A program made the position numbers and the translations under genes. The notes under the pieces are model-generated. The model searched no databases. It worked only from the letters and a program-made list of their open reading frames with translations, and was not told where the DNA came from. Shown piece after piece: positions 1 to 6,596 of a stretch of 7,850 nucleotides of DNA (within the stretch, counting starts at the first letter, position 1; the number at the start of each line of letters is the position of its first letter). Source of the DNA: Candidatus Latescibacterota bacterium (GTDB taxonomy: Bacteria; Latescibacterota; UBA2968; UBA8231); assembly GCA_022819745.1 (NCBI GenBank), contig JAJEGS010000015.1, positions 1 through 7,850 on the forward strand, in the 5' to 3' direction.

Positions 1-2
1 GC

Positions 3-122
3 CTGAGATGGCTCAAACGGTGGATCGCCCACCAACGCCAACGCTTGCCCCCCTTCAATGCACAGTTGGCACCCACAGGAATCAGAACCGTTAGGAAAAA
101 CAAAAAACCTAGCAAAAAGTAA
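3..122 (+). CDS. C-terminal fragment of a probable transposase
   Basis: The frame is open from the window edge and encodes 39 residues before TAA at 120-122. The visible peptide begins LRWLKRWIAHQRQR and ends KKPSKK. It is strongly basic, with a lysine-rich tail, as expected of a DNA-binding protein's C-terminus. I do not recognise the family from this fragment. The transposase call rests on its position three bases before the terminal repeat and on the complementary left end near 7.7 kb. No catalytic residue is visible. It could instead be the tail of an unrelated basic protein. Confidence 0.45.
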   Translation: MRWLKRWIAHQRQRLPPFNAQLAPTGIRTVRKNKKPSKK

Positions 123-125
123 AAA

Positions 126-141
126 TGTAAGGGAATCAGGC
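126..141 (+). repeat. 16-bp inverted repeat, putative IS right terminal repeat
   Basis: TGTAAGGGAATCAGGC here is the exact reverse complement of positions 7710-7725. A 16-base exact inverted match is unlikely by chance in 7.85 kb: roughly 1 in 100, assuming random sequence. Both copies have A/T-rich DNA on their inner side. Confidence 0.7.
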
Positions 142-142
142 C

Positions 143-162
143 GAGTATAATACGAGACCTCG
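143..162 (+). promoter_or_regulatory. Perfect -10 box inside operator-like dyads upstream of the toxin-antitoxin genes
   Basis: TATAAT at 146-151 sits within the near-palindrome GTATAATAC (145-153). A second perfect dyad, CGAG-AC-CTCG, follows at 153-162. Toxin-antitoxin operons are commonly autoregulated by the antitoxin binding dyads over the promoter, so this is a candidate operator. No good -35 hexamer lies 16-18 bp upstream, because that stretch falls inside the putative IS end. The native -35 may have been replaced by the insertion. A weaker alternative -10 is TATATT at 212-217, also without a clear -35. Confidence 0.35.
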
Positions 163-241
163 CGTGAGTTCATACTTTGATCAATGGATTTTTATTAGCG
201 GGTCTGGATGATATATTAGGACGAAACGGCAATCTGCTGTT

Positions 242-247
242 AGGAGG
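242..247 (+). promoter_or_regulatory. Strong ribosome binding site for the DUF433 antitoxin
   Basis: AGGAGG lies nine bases before the ATG at 257. It fixes that start and implies efficient translation of the antitoxin relative to the coupled toxin, whose own upstream sequence has no comparable Shine-Dalgarno. Confidence 0.75.
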
Positions 248-256
248 CTTACGATA

Positions 257-481
257 ATGCCTACGACGTGGAAAGACTACATTGAGAGCACTTCGGACGT
301 GCTACGTGGAAAACCGCGTATAAAGAATACCCGAATCCCTGTGGCTCTGGTGATCGGCTACTTGGCGGATGGTTATTCCGGCGATCAGATCATAGCCGAA
401 TTTCCAGAGTTGACGACCGAGAGTGTCGCCGCCTGCCTAGATTATGCCCGTGAATTGGCAGATTTTGAAGTAGCGGCCTGA
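257..481 (+). CDS. DUF433 family antitoxin
   Basis: This 74-residue protein carries the DUF433 signature: GKPRIKNTRIPVALVIGYLA at about residues 18-37, then a helical D-QII-EFPELT segment and a terminal LDYARELADFE. The family usually has GKP-I-GTRI-V at this position, so the domain is complete. DUF433 proteins are small HTH-like proteins commonly encoded just before DUF5615 genes and regarded as the antitoxin partners. Here the TGA at 479-481 overlaps the ATG of the downstream gene by one base, so the two are translationally coupled. It probably neutralises the toxin by direct binding and may repress the operon through the dyads at 143-162, which is inference. There is no signal peptide, so it acts in the cytoplasm. 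Confidence 0.88.
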   Translation: MPTTWKDYIESTSDVLRGKPRIKNTRIPVALVIGYLADGYSGDQIIAEFPELTTESVAACLDYARELADFEVAA

Positions 482-843
482 TGGCGGTCGTTTTCTTTGC
501 CGACCATTGCGTACCGACTGTAGTCGTAGATGAGCTACAACAGGCGGGCTACAAGGTGCTTGTGTTAAAGGATCACCTTCCCACTGCATCGCCCGATGAG
601 ATTGTCATTGATGAAGCCGGGAGGTTTGAAGCGGTACTGATATCGCTCAATGGAGACTTCGCAGATATAGTGCGCTTTCCGCCGAGCAACTACCATGGAA
701 TCATTGGACTACAGGTCAAGAATCGCCCAAGACTCATCCCGCACATTATGTCTCGTCTCCTCGATTTTCTTGCAAGCCAGGAAAGGTCTGACCTTACTGG
801 CAAACTAATTCTCGTAGAACCAGACAGAATAAGAATTCGCTGA
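481..843 (+). CDS. DUF5615 family PIN-like toxin
   Basis: This 120-residue protein matches the DUF5615 (Mut7-C/PIN-like) pattern. An N-terminal FADHCVP (D8) takes the place of the usual L-DEN-P. A GYKV segment follows at 23-26, then SPDEIV (D39, E40), and finally SLNGDFADI (55-63) in place of the usual T-D-DF. These positions correspond to the acidic metal-binding pocket of PIN-like nucleases, which in characterised relatives cleave RNA. Residue N57 stands where an aspartate is usually found, so catalysis may be altered; D8, D39/E40 and D59 remain. The start overlaps the antitoxin stop, as in most DUF433-DUF5615 pairs. The RNase role is inferred from the family and is not shown by the sequence. 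Confidence 0.82.
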   Translation: MAVVFFADHCVPTVVVDELQQAGYKVLVLKDHLPTASPDEIVIDEAGRFEAVLISLNGDFADIVRFPPSNYHGIIGLQVKNRPRLIPHIMSRLLDFLASQERSDLTGKLILVEPDRIRIR

Positions 844-913
844 TATAAAAATACTATGCCTAATCGCTTTGCGAGTCAGAAAGATTGCTCAATTATACAA
901 CTGGATAGACGAA

Positions 914-1519
914 ATGACACAAGACATAAGAGTCTGCTTTATCGGCGATTCATTGGTCAACGGTACCGGTGACGAAGCGGCTCTCGGGTGGGCCGGACGT
1001 CTGTGTGTTTTGGCCCATACGTGTGATATACCCGTTACCTACTACAACCTTGGTATTCGGCGAAACACGAGCAAAGATATTCTGCTGCGCTGGGAGAGCG
1101 AATGCACTCTTCGGCTGCCCGATTCCTGCGATGGCCGCATAGTCCTCTCATGTGGCGTCAATGATACGGCCATCGAGAATGGAAAAGTTCGCGTCAATTT
1201 CGCGGAATCCTGCGCTAACGTCCGAGCGATTCTGCGCGGAGCCAAGCAATACACCGTGCTTATGGTTGGTCCGCCGCCGGTCCTTGACGACGAACAAAAT
1301 GAGAGAATCGAAGACCTCTCGGTTGCCTTTTCTCACGAGACACAAACGCTTGGAGTCCCGTACATTGACCTCTTTTCTGCGCTTTGCTCGGATGACGCCT
1401 ATAGACGAGAAGTGTTGCAAAACGACGGCGCTCATCCGAGAAGTGAGGGCTATTTCAAGATGGCGCGTATTATAGGAGCGTCGCCCATTTGGTGGTTTCA
1501 TACTTTGGGCGAGGTCTAG
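914..1519 (+). CDS. SGNH/GDSL-family hydrolase
   Basis: This 201-residue protein carries all the SGNH blocks: GDSLVNG with nucleophile S13 (block I), YNLGIRR with oxyanion G47 (block II), CGVND with N83 (block III) and DGAHP with D171 and H174 (block V). The family comprises esterases, lipases and acyl- or acetyl-hydrolases; the substrate cannot be read from the sequence. No signal peptide or membrane segment is seen, so the enzyme is probably cytosolic. The frame opens at a TTG at 869, but I chose the ATG at 914 because block I normally begins about ten residues from the N-terminus and the 15 extra residues match no domain. The ribosome binding site is weak (GGA eight bases upstream). It lies 70 bp after the toxin gene and could share its transcript. 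It converges on the dehydrogenase gene with a 25-bp gap. Confidence 0.85.
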   Translation: MTQDIRVCFIGDSLVNGTGDEAALGWAGRLCVLAHTCDIPVTYYNLGIRRNTSKDILLRWESECTLRLPDSCDGRIVLSCGVNDTAIENGKVRVNFAESCANVRAILRGAKQYTVLMVGPPPVLDDEQNERIEDLSVAFSHETQTLGVPYIDLFSALCSDDAYRREVLQNDGAHPRSEGYFKMARIIGASPIWWFHTLGEV

Positions 1520-1544
1520 CTATCTTTAAGAAAAAATCCTCCGT

Positions 1545-2708
1545 CTAATCAATCCCCAGCGCCTGATCAATCTCGGCCTGATAGCCCTCCAAGTCGCCGC
1601 GCTCGATTTCGGCCAAGCTCACTGGCCGATTAAACCACTCCGACTCAAAGATTGCCATGCAGATCGCCTGCGAGCGGTAGCCGTCTAGGCCATCCACTTC
1701 GGGCGTGCCCTGGCCCCGAACCGCATCGGCGAAATCCTTTAGCTCGGTTGAGATGGGATTCTCCACTCCACTGGGGAAAAGCCGCTCTCGTTCGTCTTCT
1801 GTGAGGCTGTCCTGATAGGCTTCGATCAATGACTCGTTAGATGTGTTTTCGCCTGTACGCGTCCACAGTCCGCTCTCCCAGTCGATGCAGCCCTCGCTGC
1901 CGTAGAGGACGCGCTTGCCGAAGTCCTGTCCCGGCGCTGAACCTTGCCAAGTCCACTGCACCACTGCGCCGCCGTCAAAGTCGATCAGCGCCATTGCACA
2001 GTCCTCCACATCCACCGGCCAAGCCCCCTCGCGCTCGACCGGCTCGTCGTAGCGATACGGCTCAAAGCTGTGCGCTCGCGCCACTACCTGTCGCGCCTCA
2101 GTGCCCAAGTGATAGCGGAACAGATCGGCAAAATGCACGCCTCCGTCGAGGAGCCAGCCAGCCCCGGCGTCGCGCTTGAAGTTGCGCCAGCCCCACTTAC
2201 CCAACCGCAAGCCCGCTTCCAGCCAGTAGAAAGTGCGCGGCTGGCCGATACGCCCGCTGGCCACCGCCCAGGATCTGGCCCGCTCCTGCGGCGAGCGGCG
2301 GTAGTTTTCGGCTACGGCGAGTTGACAGCGGTTGTCTACGGCCGCATTGAGGATCTTGCGGCCGGCGCGTAGGGTGATTGCCAGCGGCTTTTCGATGATC
2401 ACGTGTTTGCCCGCCTCTAGGCAGGCAACGGCGAGGATGTGGTGCTGCGAGTGCAGAGCGCAGATGTCCACCGCGTCTAGGTCCTCCACGTGTGTGAGCA
2501 TCCTCTCCACGTCGGTATAGATCTCTGGTTTGTGCTCCTGGAACTCGGCGATTTCGTCGGCCCGCTGTTGCGCCTGCGCCTCCACCAAGTCGCAACAGGC
2601 CACCACCTGTATATCGTCAATTCCGGCCTGTGCTAACTCCTCCAAGCCGCGCACGTGCGCTCCGGCCATGCCTCCACAGCCCACGAGGGCCAACTGCAAC
2701 TGCTCCAT
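1545..2708 (-). CDS. Gfo/Idh/MocA family oxidoreductase
   Basis: This 387-residue NAD(P)-dependent dehydrogenase has the usual family length. The N-terminal Rossmann fold shows VGCGGMAGAH (9-18), then CCD (38-40) closing the second strand, a VDICALHSQHH segment (80-90) and the family hallmark EKPLA (106-110, K107). The C-terminal alpha/beta domain carries GAGWLLDGGVHFADL (182-196), where D188 and H192 occupy the usual substrate-binding and catalytic positions. Members oxidise or reduce sugars, inositols and related polyols; the substrate here is not identifiable. No export signal is present. It is the second gene of a minus-strand operon, starting 12 bp after the CocE-type hydrolase with a good AGGAG site nine bases from its ATG. 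The pair may act on one esterified sugar-like substrate, which is inference. Confidence 0.92.
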   Translation of the reverse strand: MEQLQLALVGCGGMAGAHVRGLEELAQAGIDDIQVVACCDLVEAQAQQRADEIAEFQEHKPEIYTDVERMLTHVEDLDAVDICALHSQHHILAVACLEAGKHVIIEKPLAITLRAGRKILNAAVDNRCQLAVAENYRRSPQERARSWAVASGRIGQPRTFYWLEAGLRLGKWGWRNFKRDAGAGWLLDGGVHFADLFRYHLGTEARQVVARAHSFEPYRYDEPVEREGAWPVDVEDCAMALIDFDGGAVVQWTWQGSAPGQDFGKRVLYGSEGCIDWESGLWTRTGENTSNESLIEAYQDSLTEDERERLFPSGVENPISTELKDFADAVRGQGTPEVDGLDGYRSQAICMAIFESEWFNRPVSLAEIERGDLEGYQAEIDQALGID

Positions 2709-2717
2709 TATGTGTTT

Positions 2718-2723
2718 CTCCTA
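2718..2723 (-). promoter_or_regulatory. Ribosome binding site overlapping the upstream stop codon
   Basis: Read on the minus strand, TAGGAG contains both the TAG stop of the hydrolase (2723-2721) and the AGGAG Shine-Dalgarno (2722-2718) of the dehydrogenase, nine bases before its ATG. The overlap suggests coupled translation of the two genes. Confidence 0.7.
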
Positions 2724-4610
2724 AGTTGGGATAATCGGCAACACCACGTGCGACGCCTGCGCCGCGTTGTGGTGAATTCTGTTGTCCGCTCCCTGGCGTC
2801 GTCGCTCCTGACTGATGAGGTCACCGGTGTTGGGGTTGACGTCAAAGCGGGGGAAGTTCGAGCTGGAAATGTCGAGGCGGATCTGATGCCCGGCGGCAAA
2901 CACATTGCTCGTCGGATAGAGGGTAATAGTCAGCTCGGCGACCTCGCCCGGCGTTAGCAGTTCGCCCTTTTCGCGCCCGTTGCGGTAGCGCAGGCGCGCG
3001 ATGCTGTCGGTCAGGTTGAGCGCGTAGCCATGCGGATACCAGCGACTCGGGGGATACCAGTCGATCAGCTTGGCGGTAAAGTCCGTATCCGGTGCTGACG
3101 ACGAGACCCACAACTTCACCTCAATCGGCCCGGTCACCTCCACGTCCTCGGCCAGCGGCTCAGTGGCAAAGACCAACACATCCGGTCGCGATCCCAGCGG
3201 TAGATAGGGCGGCGCACAGCCGTAAAACTCCGGGCCCTCCGCCTGATCGAACCCGCCCGGCTCCATCAATTGCTCCGTCCGCGCCCGCCACGGCGCATTG
3301 GCGGAAGCACCCACGCCCGGCGGCAGCGGACCCATCTCGGAAAGCGATGAGACATTGCCGCCAATAGAGGGCACCGGATTGGCTGGATCGAAGCGATAGA
3401 CTGTATCGCCGCCTTCTGTGGCTGGCTCTTCTGGCGACAAGGTGCCGTCGCCGTGCAGGTAGTACTTGGTGTAGTTCGTCCGGGCTAGTGGCCACTCGGC
3501 CTCGTCGCGCCAATACCCGCCGTGGAAAAGCCGGCCACTGCTGGTGCGATAGCCTCCGCCGCCACCCATGGCGAAGATTTGCACTGGCGGCGCGTTCGCC
3601 TCGCCGTTATCCACGCCCTTGAGCGCCCAGTCGAAGTAGCGCAGATGCAGGGCGCGGAAATCGTCCAGCGCCGCGTCCTCGCCGAATTCTACGTCGCCAG
3701 CAAAGCTCTGCTCCAGCGTTTGCGTCCCGTGCGTCCACGGCCCCATGAGCATCCGCACCGGCCCCTGCTTGCGCGCTGCCAGCCCCTCGTAGTTTTTGCA
3801 TGTCGAGCGCGTGTACGAATCGTACCAACCTCCGATGATCAGAGTCGGCACGTCCGGGAAGTCATCCCAAAAGAGCGCCGGCGCGTAACTGGGATGCTGC
3901 CAGTACTCGTCGTAGTCGGCCTTGGTCAGCAGGTCCAGTGCCCACTGCTGGTAGGGCGGCACCAATTTAAGCTGGGTCTGTCCCTTGCGGAGCGGCATTC
4001 GCGTGAGCCATTCGGCGAAGGCCGGCGCGCCTATGTTTAGAGCTGCGTCAACGGATGGGTCGGCTTTTAGCGTGCGCTGGGTGTTGGCCGCGGAATGCCA
4101 AAACGCCCAGGCCAAAAATCGCAGCTCTAGTGCGCCTCCGTGCCGCACGGAAGACTCGTGCGCGTCAGCCCCGCTCATGTTGACCACCATAGCCTTGAGG
4201 TTGGTCGGCCCCAACGCGGCCATGGCCGTTTGCGTCCAGCCCGACCACGAGGTCCCCCACGACCCCACCTTGCCGTTGCTCCACGGCTGCTGGTCGATCC
4301 ACTGCAAGGTGTCGTATCCGTCCTCGGCCTCGGGCAAGAGAAAGTTTACATCCCCCTCAGACTGGAACGTGCCTCGGCAGTCCTGATAGACGGCCACGTA
4401 CCCGCGTTGGGCGAAAAACCGGCCGTAGTTGCTGTTGCGCTCCACGTCGCTTTTGTCGTAGGGCGTGCGGTGAAAGACTGCGGGAAACTTGCCGGGCACT
4501 GGCTGGCCATCGCGGGCGGGGAAGTACAGGTCGGTCGCCAGTCGCACTCCATCGCGCATCTCCACCATTACATCGCGTTCTATCACTAAGTCGTAAAGGC
4601 CGTCGGCCAT
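2721..4610 (-). CDS. CocE/NonD family hydrolase (peptidase S15-like alpha/beta hydrolase)
   Basis: This 629-residue protein has the CocE/X-Pro dipeptidyl-peptidase layout. An alpha/beta-hydrolase domain with a helical cap comes first, followed by a C-terminal jelly-roll domain from about residue 390. The serine nucleophile is S121 in GTSWSG, the acid is D264 in GGWYDSYT and the base is H294 in GPWTHG. RTPYDK (Y51) matches the CocE oxyanion tyrosine. The ending RLDISSSNFPRFDVNPNTG is typical of this C-terminal domain. Members are acyl-ester hydrolases (cocaine esterase), glutaryl-7-ACA acylases or X-Pro peptidases; the true substrate is unknown. The frame extends upstream to 4826, but I chose the ATG at 4610 because AAGGGA lies seven bases before it, the domain begins there and the longer form adds 72 unrelated residues. 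No signal peptide is evident. Confidence 0.9.
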   Translation of the reverse strand: MADGLYDLVIERDVMVEMRDGVRLATDLYFPARDGQPVPGKFPAVFHRTPYDKSDVERNSNYGRFFAQRGYVAVYQDCRGTFQSEGDVNFLLPEAEDGYDTLQWIDQQPWSNGKVGSWGTSWSGWTQTAMAALGPTNLKAMVVNMSGADAHESSVRHGGALELRFLAWAFWHSAANTQRTLKADPSVDAALNIGAPAFAEWLTRMPLRKGQTQLKLVPPYQQWALDLLTKADYDEYWQHPSYAPALFWDDFPDVPTLIIGGWYDSYTRSTCKNYEGLAARKQGPVRMLMGPWTHGTQTLEQSFAGDVEFGEDAALDDFRALHLRYFDWALKGVDNGEANAPPVQIFAMGGGGGYRTSSGRLFHGGYWRDEAEWPLARTNYTKYYLHGDGTLSPEEPATEGGDTVYRFDPANPVPSIGGNVSSLSEMGPLPPGVGASANAPWRARTEQLMEPGGFDQAEGPEFYGCAPPYLPLGSRPDVLVFATEPLAEDVEVTGPIEVKLWVSSSAPDTDFTAKLIDWYPPSRWYPHGYALNLTDSIARLRYRNGREKGELLTPGEVAELTITLYPTSNVFAAGHQIRLDISSSNFPRFDVNPNTGDLISQERRRQGADNRIHHNAAQASHVVLPIIPT

Positions 4611-4667
4611 AGCGTCATCCCTTGTTTTATGCTGTGGGCACCAGCCGCAAAAGATCGACTGGTCCTT

Positions 4668-4696
4668 TTGTGATCCCCTGACAATTTGGGTATCAT
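4668..4696 (+). promoter_or_regulatory. Sigma-70-type promoter candidate for the histidine kinase operon
   Basis: TTGTGA at 4668-4673 and TATCAT at 4691-4696 are separated by exactly 17 bp, matching 4 of 6 and 5 of 6 consensus bases. Transcription would start near 4703, about 80 bases before the kinase ATG. The same A/T-rich stretch reads TATGAT on the minus strand (4697-4692), but without a matching -35, so the hydrolase promoter remains unlocated within 4611-4785. Confidence 0.5.
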
Positions 4697-4785
4697 AGTA
4701 GCCCGTAAAAAAATGACGCGCAACTAACGCCGGGTGTCTTCGTGCCCTGCGCAACTTGCCACGGCGAGCACTTGGCCGAGGAAGC

Positions 4786-6108
4786 ATGTCTCCGAGCATA
4801 GGGGATTGGCACAAAGTGAAAAACACTGTTGACGATCTGCAGCATCAGATCCAACTCATGCTGGCCATTTTTGACAGCATCAGCGACGGCGTGATCGTCG
4901 CTGATGAGAAGGGCGACCTCACTTTTAATCAGAGTGCGGAACGCATTATCGGAGGGAGGGTGGATACGGTCTTCAAACACGGGACGGAGGAGTACAGCAT
5001 TTTCTATCCCGATAAAGTCACGCCCGTTCCAACCGAGGAACTACCGCTTGTGCGCGCCCTGCGTGGGGAGGCGACCGATGAGATGGAGATGTTCATCCGC
5101 ACGGCGGCCAAGCCGGAGGGGGTCTATATCAGCACCAACGGCAGGCCCATTGCGTCACCGGGCACCACGGCTCGCGGCGGGGTCGTGGTTTTTCGCGATG
5201 TGACGGAGAGGGTGCGGGCCGAAGAAGCCCTGGCCCAAGCCTTTGCGCAAGGCCGTCTGGAGGTCATGGATACGATCCTGCACAACATCGGCAATGCCAT
5301 TACCAGCGTGGCCATCGGCATTGGAACCCTGAAAGAAGAGTTGGCGAACAATCCGCTGATCGAACGCTTAGCGGCCTTGTCAAAGATCGTCAAGGCGCAT
5401 GAGGAGGATTGGGGCGACTATGTCCAGCACGATCCGCAAGGCCAACAGGTGCGGCCGTTTCTGCTGGCTCTCGCCGCGGATTTCGTCGAGCAGAATCGGG
5501 AATTGATCCGCACGGTTGGACGCGTCAACAGTCAAACGAGCCACATCGTAGATATTGTCCGTGCGCAACGGGGCTTTGACAGCAAAGCCATGATCAGCAA
5601 AGACGTCAACCTGCGTCAGGCCATCTCCGGTGCCCTGAAAATCGTGCAGGACTCGTTTGCCAGCAGGAGCATTCAGACGCATGTGGACTGCGGCGACGCG
5701 CCCGCAGAGATTCGCATTCAGGAGAGCCAGTTTAATCAGATGCTGGTCAATCTGCTCAAGAATGCGATGGAAGCTATCGATGAGTTGAAGAAATCAGGCG
5801 GGCTCAAGGGACGGCCGCGCATTGAGATTAGAGCGTATGTCCGACGAGATTTTCTCGTTCTTGAGGTGCAAGACAATGGCATTGGCATTGAGCAGAAAAA
5901 CCTCAAGGCGATCTTTGGCGCGGGTTATACGACGAAACGAGAAGGGAGCGGGTTAGGTCTCCATTCGGCGGCCAATTTTGTCACCGGCTCTGGGGGGAAA
6001 ATTCAACCTTTGAGCGACGGCTATGGCACCGGCACCACCATGCGCGTCTCGCTGCGTCTCGATTCCGCGGATCGCGATGGGGAAGCCACGTCGGAACCCT
6101 CTGTCTGA
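4786..6108 (+). CDS. PAS-domain sensor histidine kinase
   Basis: This 440-residue soluble kinase has no membrane segment. A short helical N-terminus (1-24) leads into one PAS domain (about 25-142, starting MLAIFDSISDGVIVADEKG and ending GGVVVFRDVTER). A helical DHp-like region follows, with H166 in the H-box LHNIGN. The C-terminal HATPase domain carries N-box NLLKNAMEAI (322-331), G1 DNGIGI (363-368), FGAGYTTK and G2 GSGLGL (387-392), all intact. The H-box is not the usual HE-R-PL but an HN-GN variant seen in a subset of PAS kinases. It probably autophosphorylates on H166 and passes the phosphate to the receiver encoded 89 bp downstream. I chose the ATG at 4786, preceded by GAGG at a short 4-base spacing, over a TTG at 4756 with no ribosome binding site. 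The signal is unknown; no ligand can be read from the PAS domain. Confidence 0.9.
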   Translation: MSPSIGDWHKVKNTVDDLQHQIQLMLAIFDSISDGVIVADEKGDLTFNQSAERIIGGRVDTVFKHGTEEYSIFYPDKVTPVPTEELPLVRALRGEATDEMEMFIRTAAKPEGVYISTNGRPIASPGTTARGGVVVFRDVTERVRAEEALAQAFAQGRLEVMDTILHNIGNAITSVAIGIGTLKEELANNPLIERLAALSKIVKAHEEDWGDYVQHDPQGQQVRPFLLALAADFVEQNRELIRTVGRVNSQTSHIVDIVRAQRGFDSKAMISKDVNLRQAISGALKIVQDSFASRSIQTHVDCGDAPAEIRIQESQFNQMLVNLLKNAMEAIDELKKSGGLKGRPRIEIRAYVRRDFLVLEVQDNGIGIEQKNLKAIFGAGYTTKREGSGLGLHSAANFVTGSGGKIQPLSDGYGTGTTMRVSLRLDSADRDGEATSEPSV

Positions 6109-6197
6109 CGTCGTCTGCGCGTTCTATCTGCTGCGAACCTTCCAACCATCCATTGCGGACTTTTCCCTCGTGATTGAGCAATTATAAAGGCGTCTTT

Positions 6198-6596
6198 ATG
6201 AAATCAAGCGACTCTTGGAACTACCGCGTGCTGATCGTTGATGACCAAGAGGAAATTCACAACGACTTTGAAGAGATGCTGGCCTCCGGCTCCACCAAGA
6301 GGGCAACGGATGAGCTGGCGGCAGCGTTTGTCGCGCAGAGCGATAAGCCCGTTCTGCCGCAGTTTGAACTCTCCCATGCGGCAAGCGGGGAGGAAGCCTG
6401 TGCAATGGTCAAAGCAGCCCAAGAATCGAACCGTCCCTTTGCGCTGGCCTACATTGACGTCAGAATGCCCCCGGGTACGGATGGCGTTGAAACCGTGCGT
6501 CAGATTCGGCAATTCGAGCAGGATATCGAAATCGTCATCATGACCGCGTACTCGGATAAGACGCTGCCCGAGATTGTCAACGACGTACGCCTTTGA
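6198..6596 (+). CDS. Truncated response-regulator receiver domain
   Basis: This 132-residue product begins [20 protein letters not shown] and contains the acidic pair D15/D16, the phospho-acceptor D87 in YIDVRMP and the switch threonine T116 in MTAYSD. It stops at NDVRL within helix 4. Strand 5 with the conserved lysine (usually KPF) and helix 5 are absent. About 25 extra residues between beta 1 and beta 2 (TDELAAAFV region) are typical of receivers partnered with HN-GN kinases. AAAGG seven bases before the ATG at 6198 supports this start over a TTG at 6174. The TGA at 6594-6596 is followed at once, in the +1 frame, by the AAA+ domain. Three readings are open: a deletion scar, a +1 recoding site joining the two frames, or two separate products. 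Alone, this fragment would probably fold poorly. Confidence 0.75.
   Translation: MKSSDSWNYRVLIVDDQEEIHNDFEEMLASGSTKRATDELAAAFVAQSDKPVLPQFELSHAASGEEACAMVKAAQESNRPFALAYIDVRMPPGTDGVETVRQIRQFEQDIEIVIMTAYSDKTLPEIVNDVRL

Larger units (their letters stand above)
1..141 (+). mobile_element. Right end of a probable insertion sequence (partial)
   Basis: The segment holds the end of a reading frame whose stop codon lies three bases before TGTAAGGGAATCAGGC (126-141). The exact reverse complement of that 16-mer occurs at 7710-7725, just upstream of another gene start. A coding region stopping a few bases before a terminal repeat is the usual layout of an IS right end. The match extends weakly inward: read from the tip, both repeats continue with a mismatch and then TTTT. 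The left part of this copy lies outside the window, so family, length and target-site duplication cannot be determined. The tip is placed at 141 because similarity breaks down beyond it. Confidence 0.6.

Noticed and set aside
1148..1501. Minus-strand frame opposite the SGNH hydrolase
   Set aside because: The sense strand carries all SGNH blocks, and the antisense product shows no recognisable feature.
3522..4040. Long plus-strand open frame opposite the CocE-type gene (and similar frames at 1944-2372 and 4140-4589)
   Set aside because: These lie antisense to well-supported genes with clear motifs, have low-complexity Arg/Ala/Pro-rich translations and no ribosome binding sites.
4611..4826. 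N-terminal extension of the CocE-type hydrolase by 72 residues
   Set aside because: The extension crosses the divergent intergenic region and overlaps the kinase start. The internal ATG at 4610 has a good Shine-Dalgarno and begins at the domain edge.
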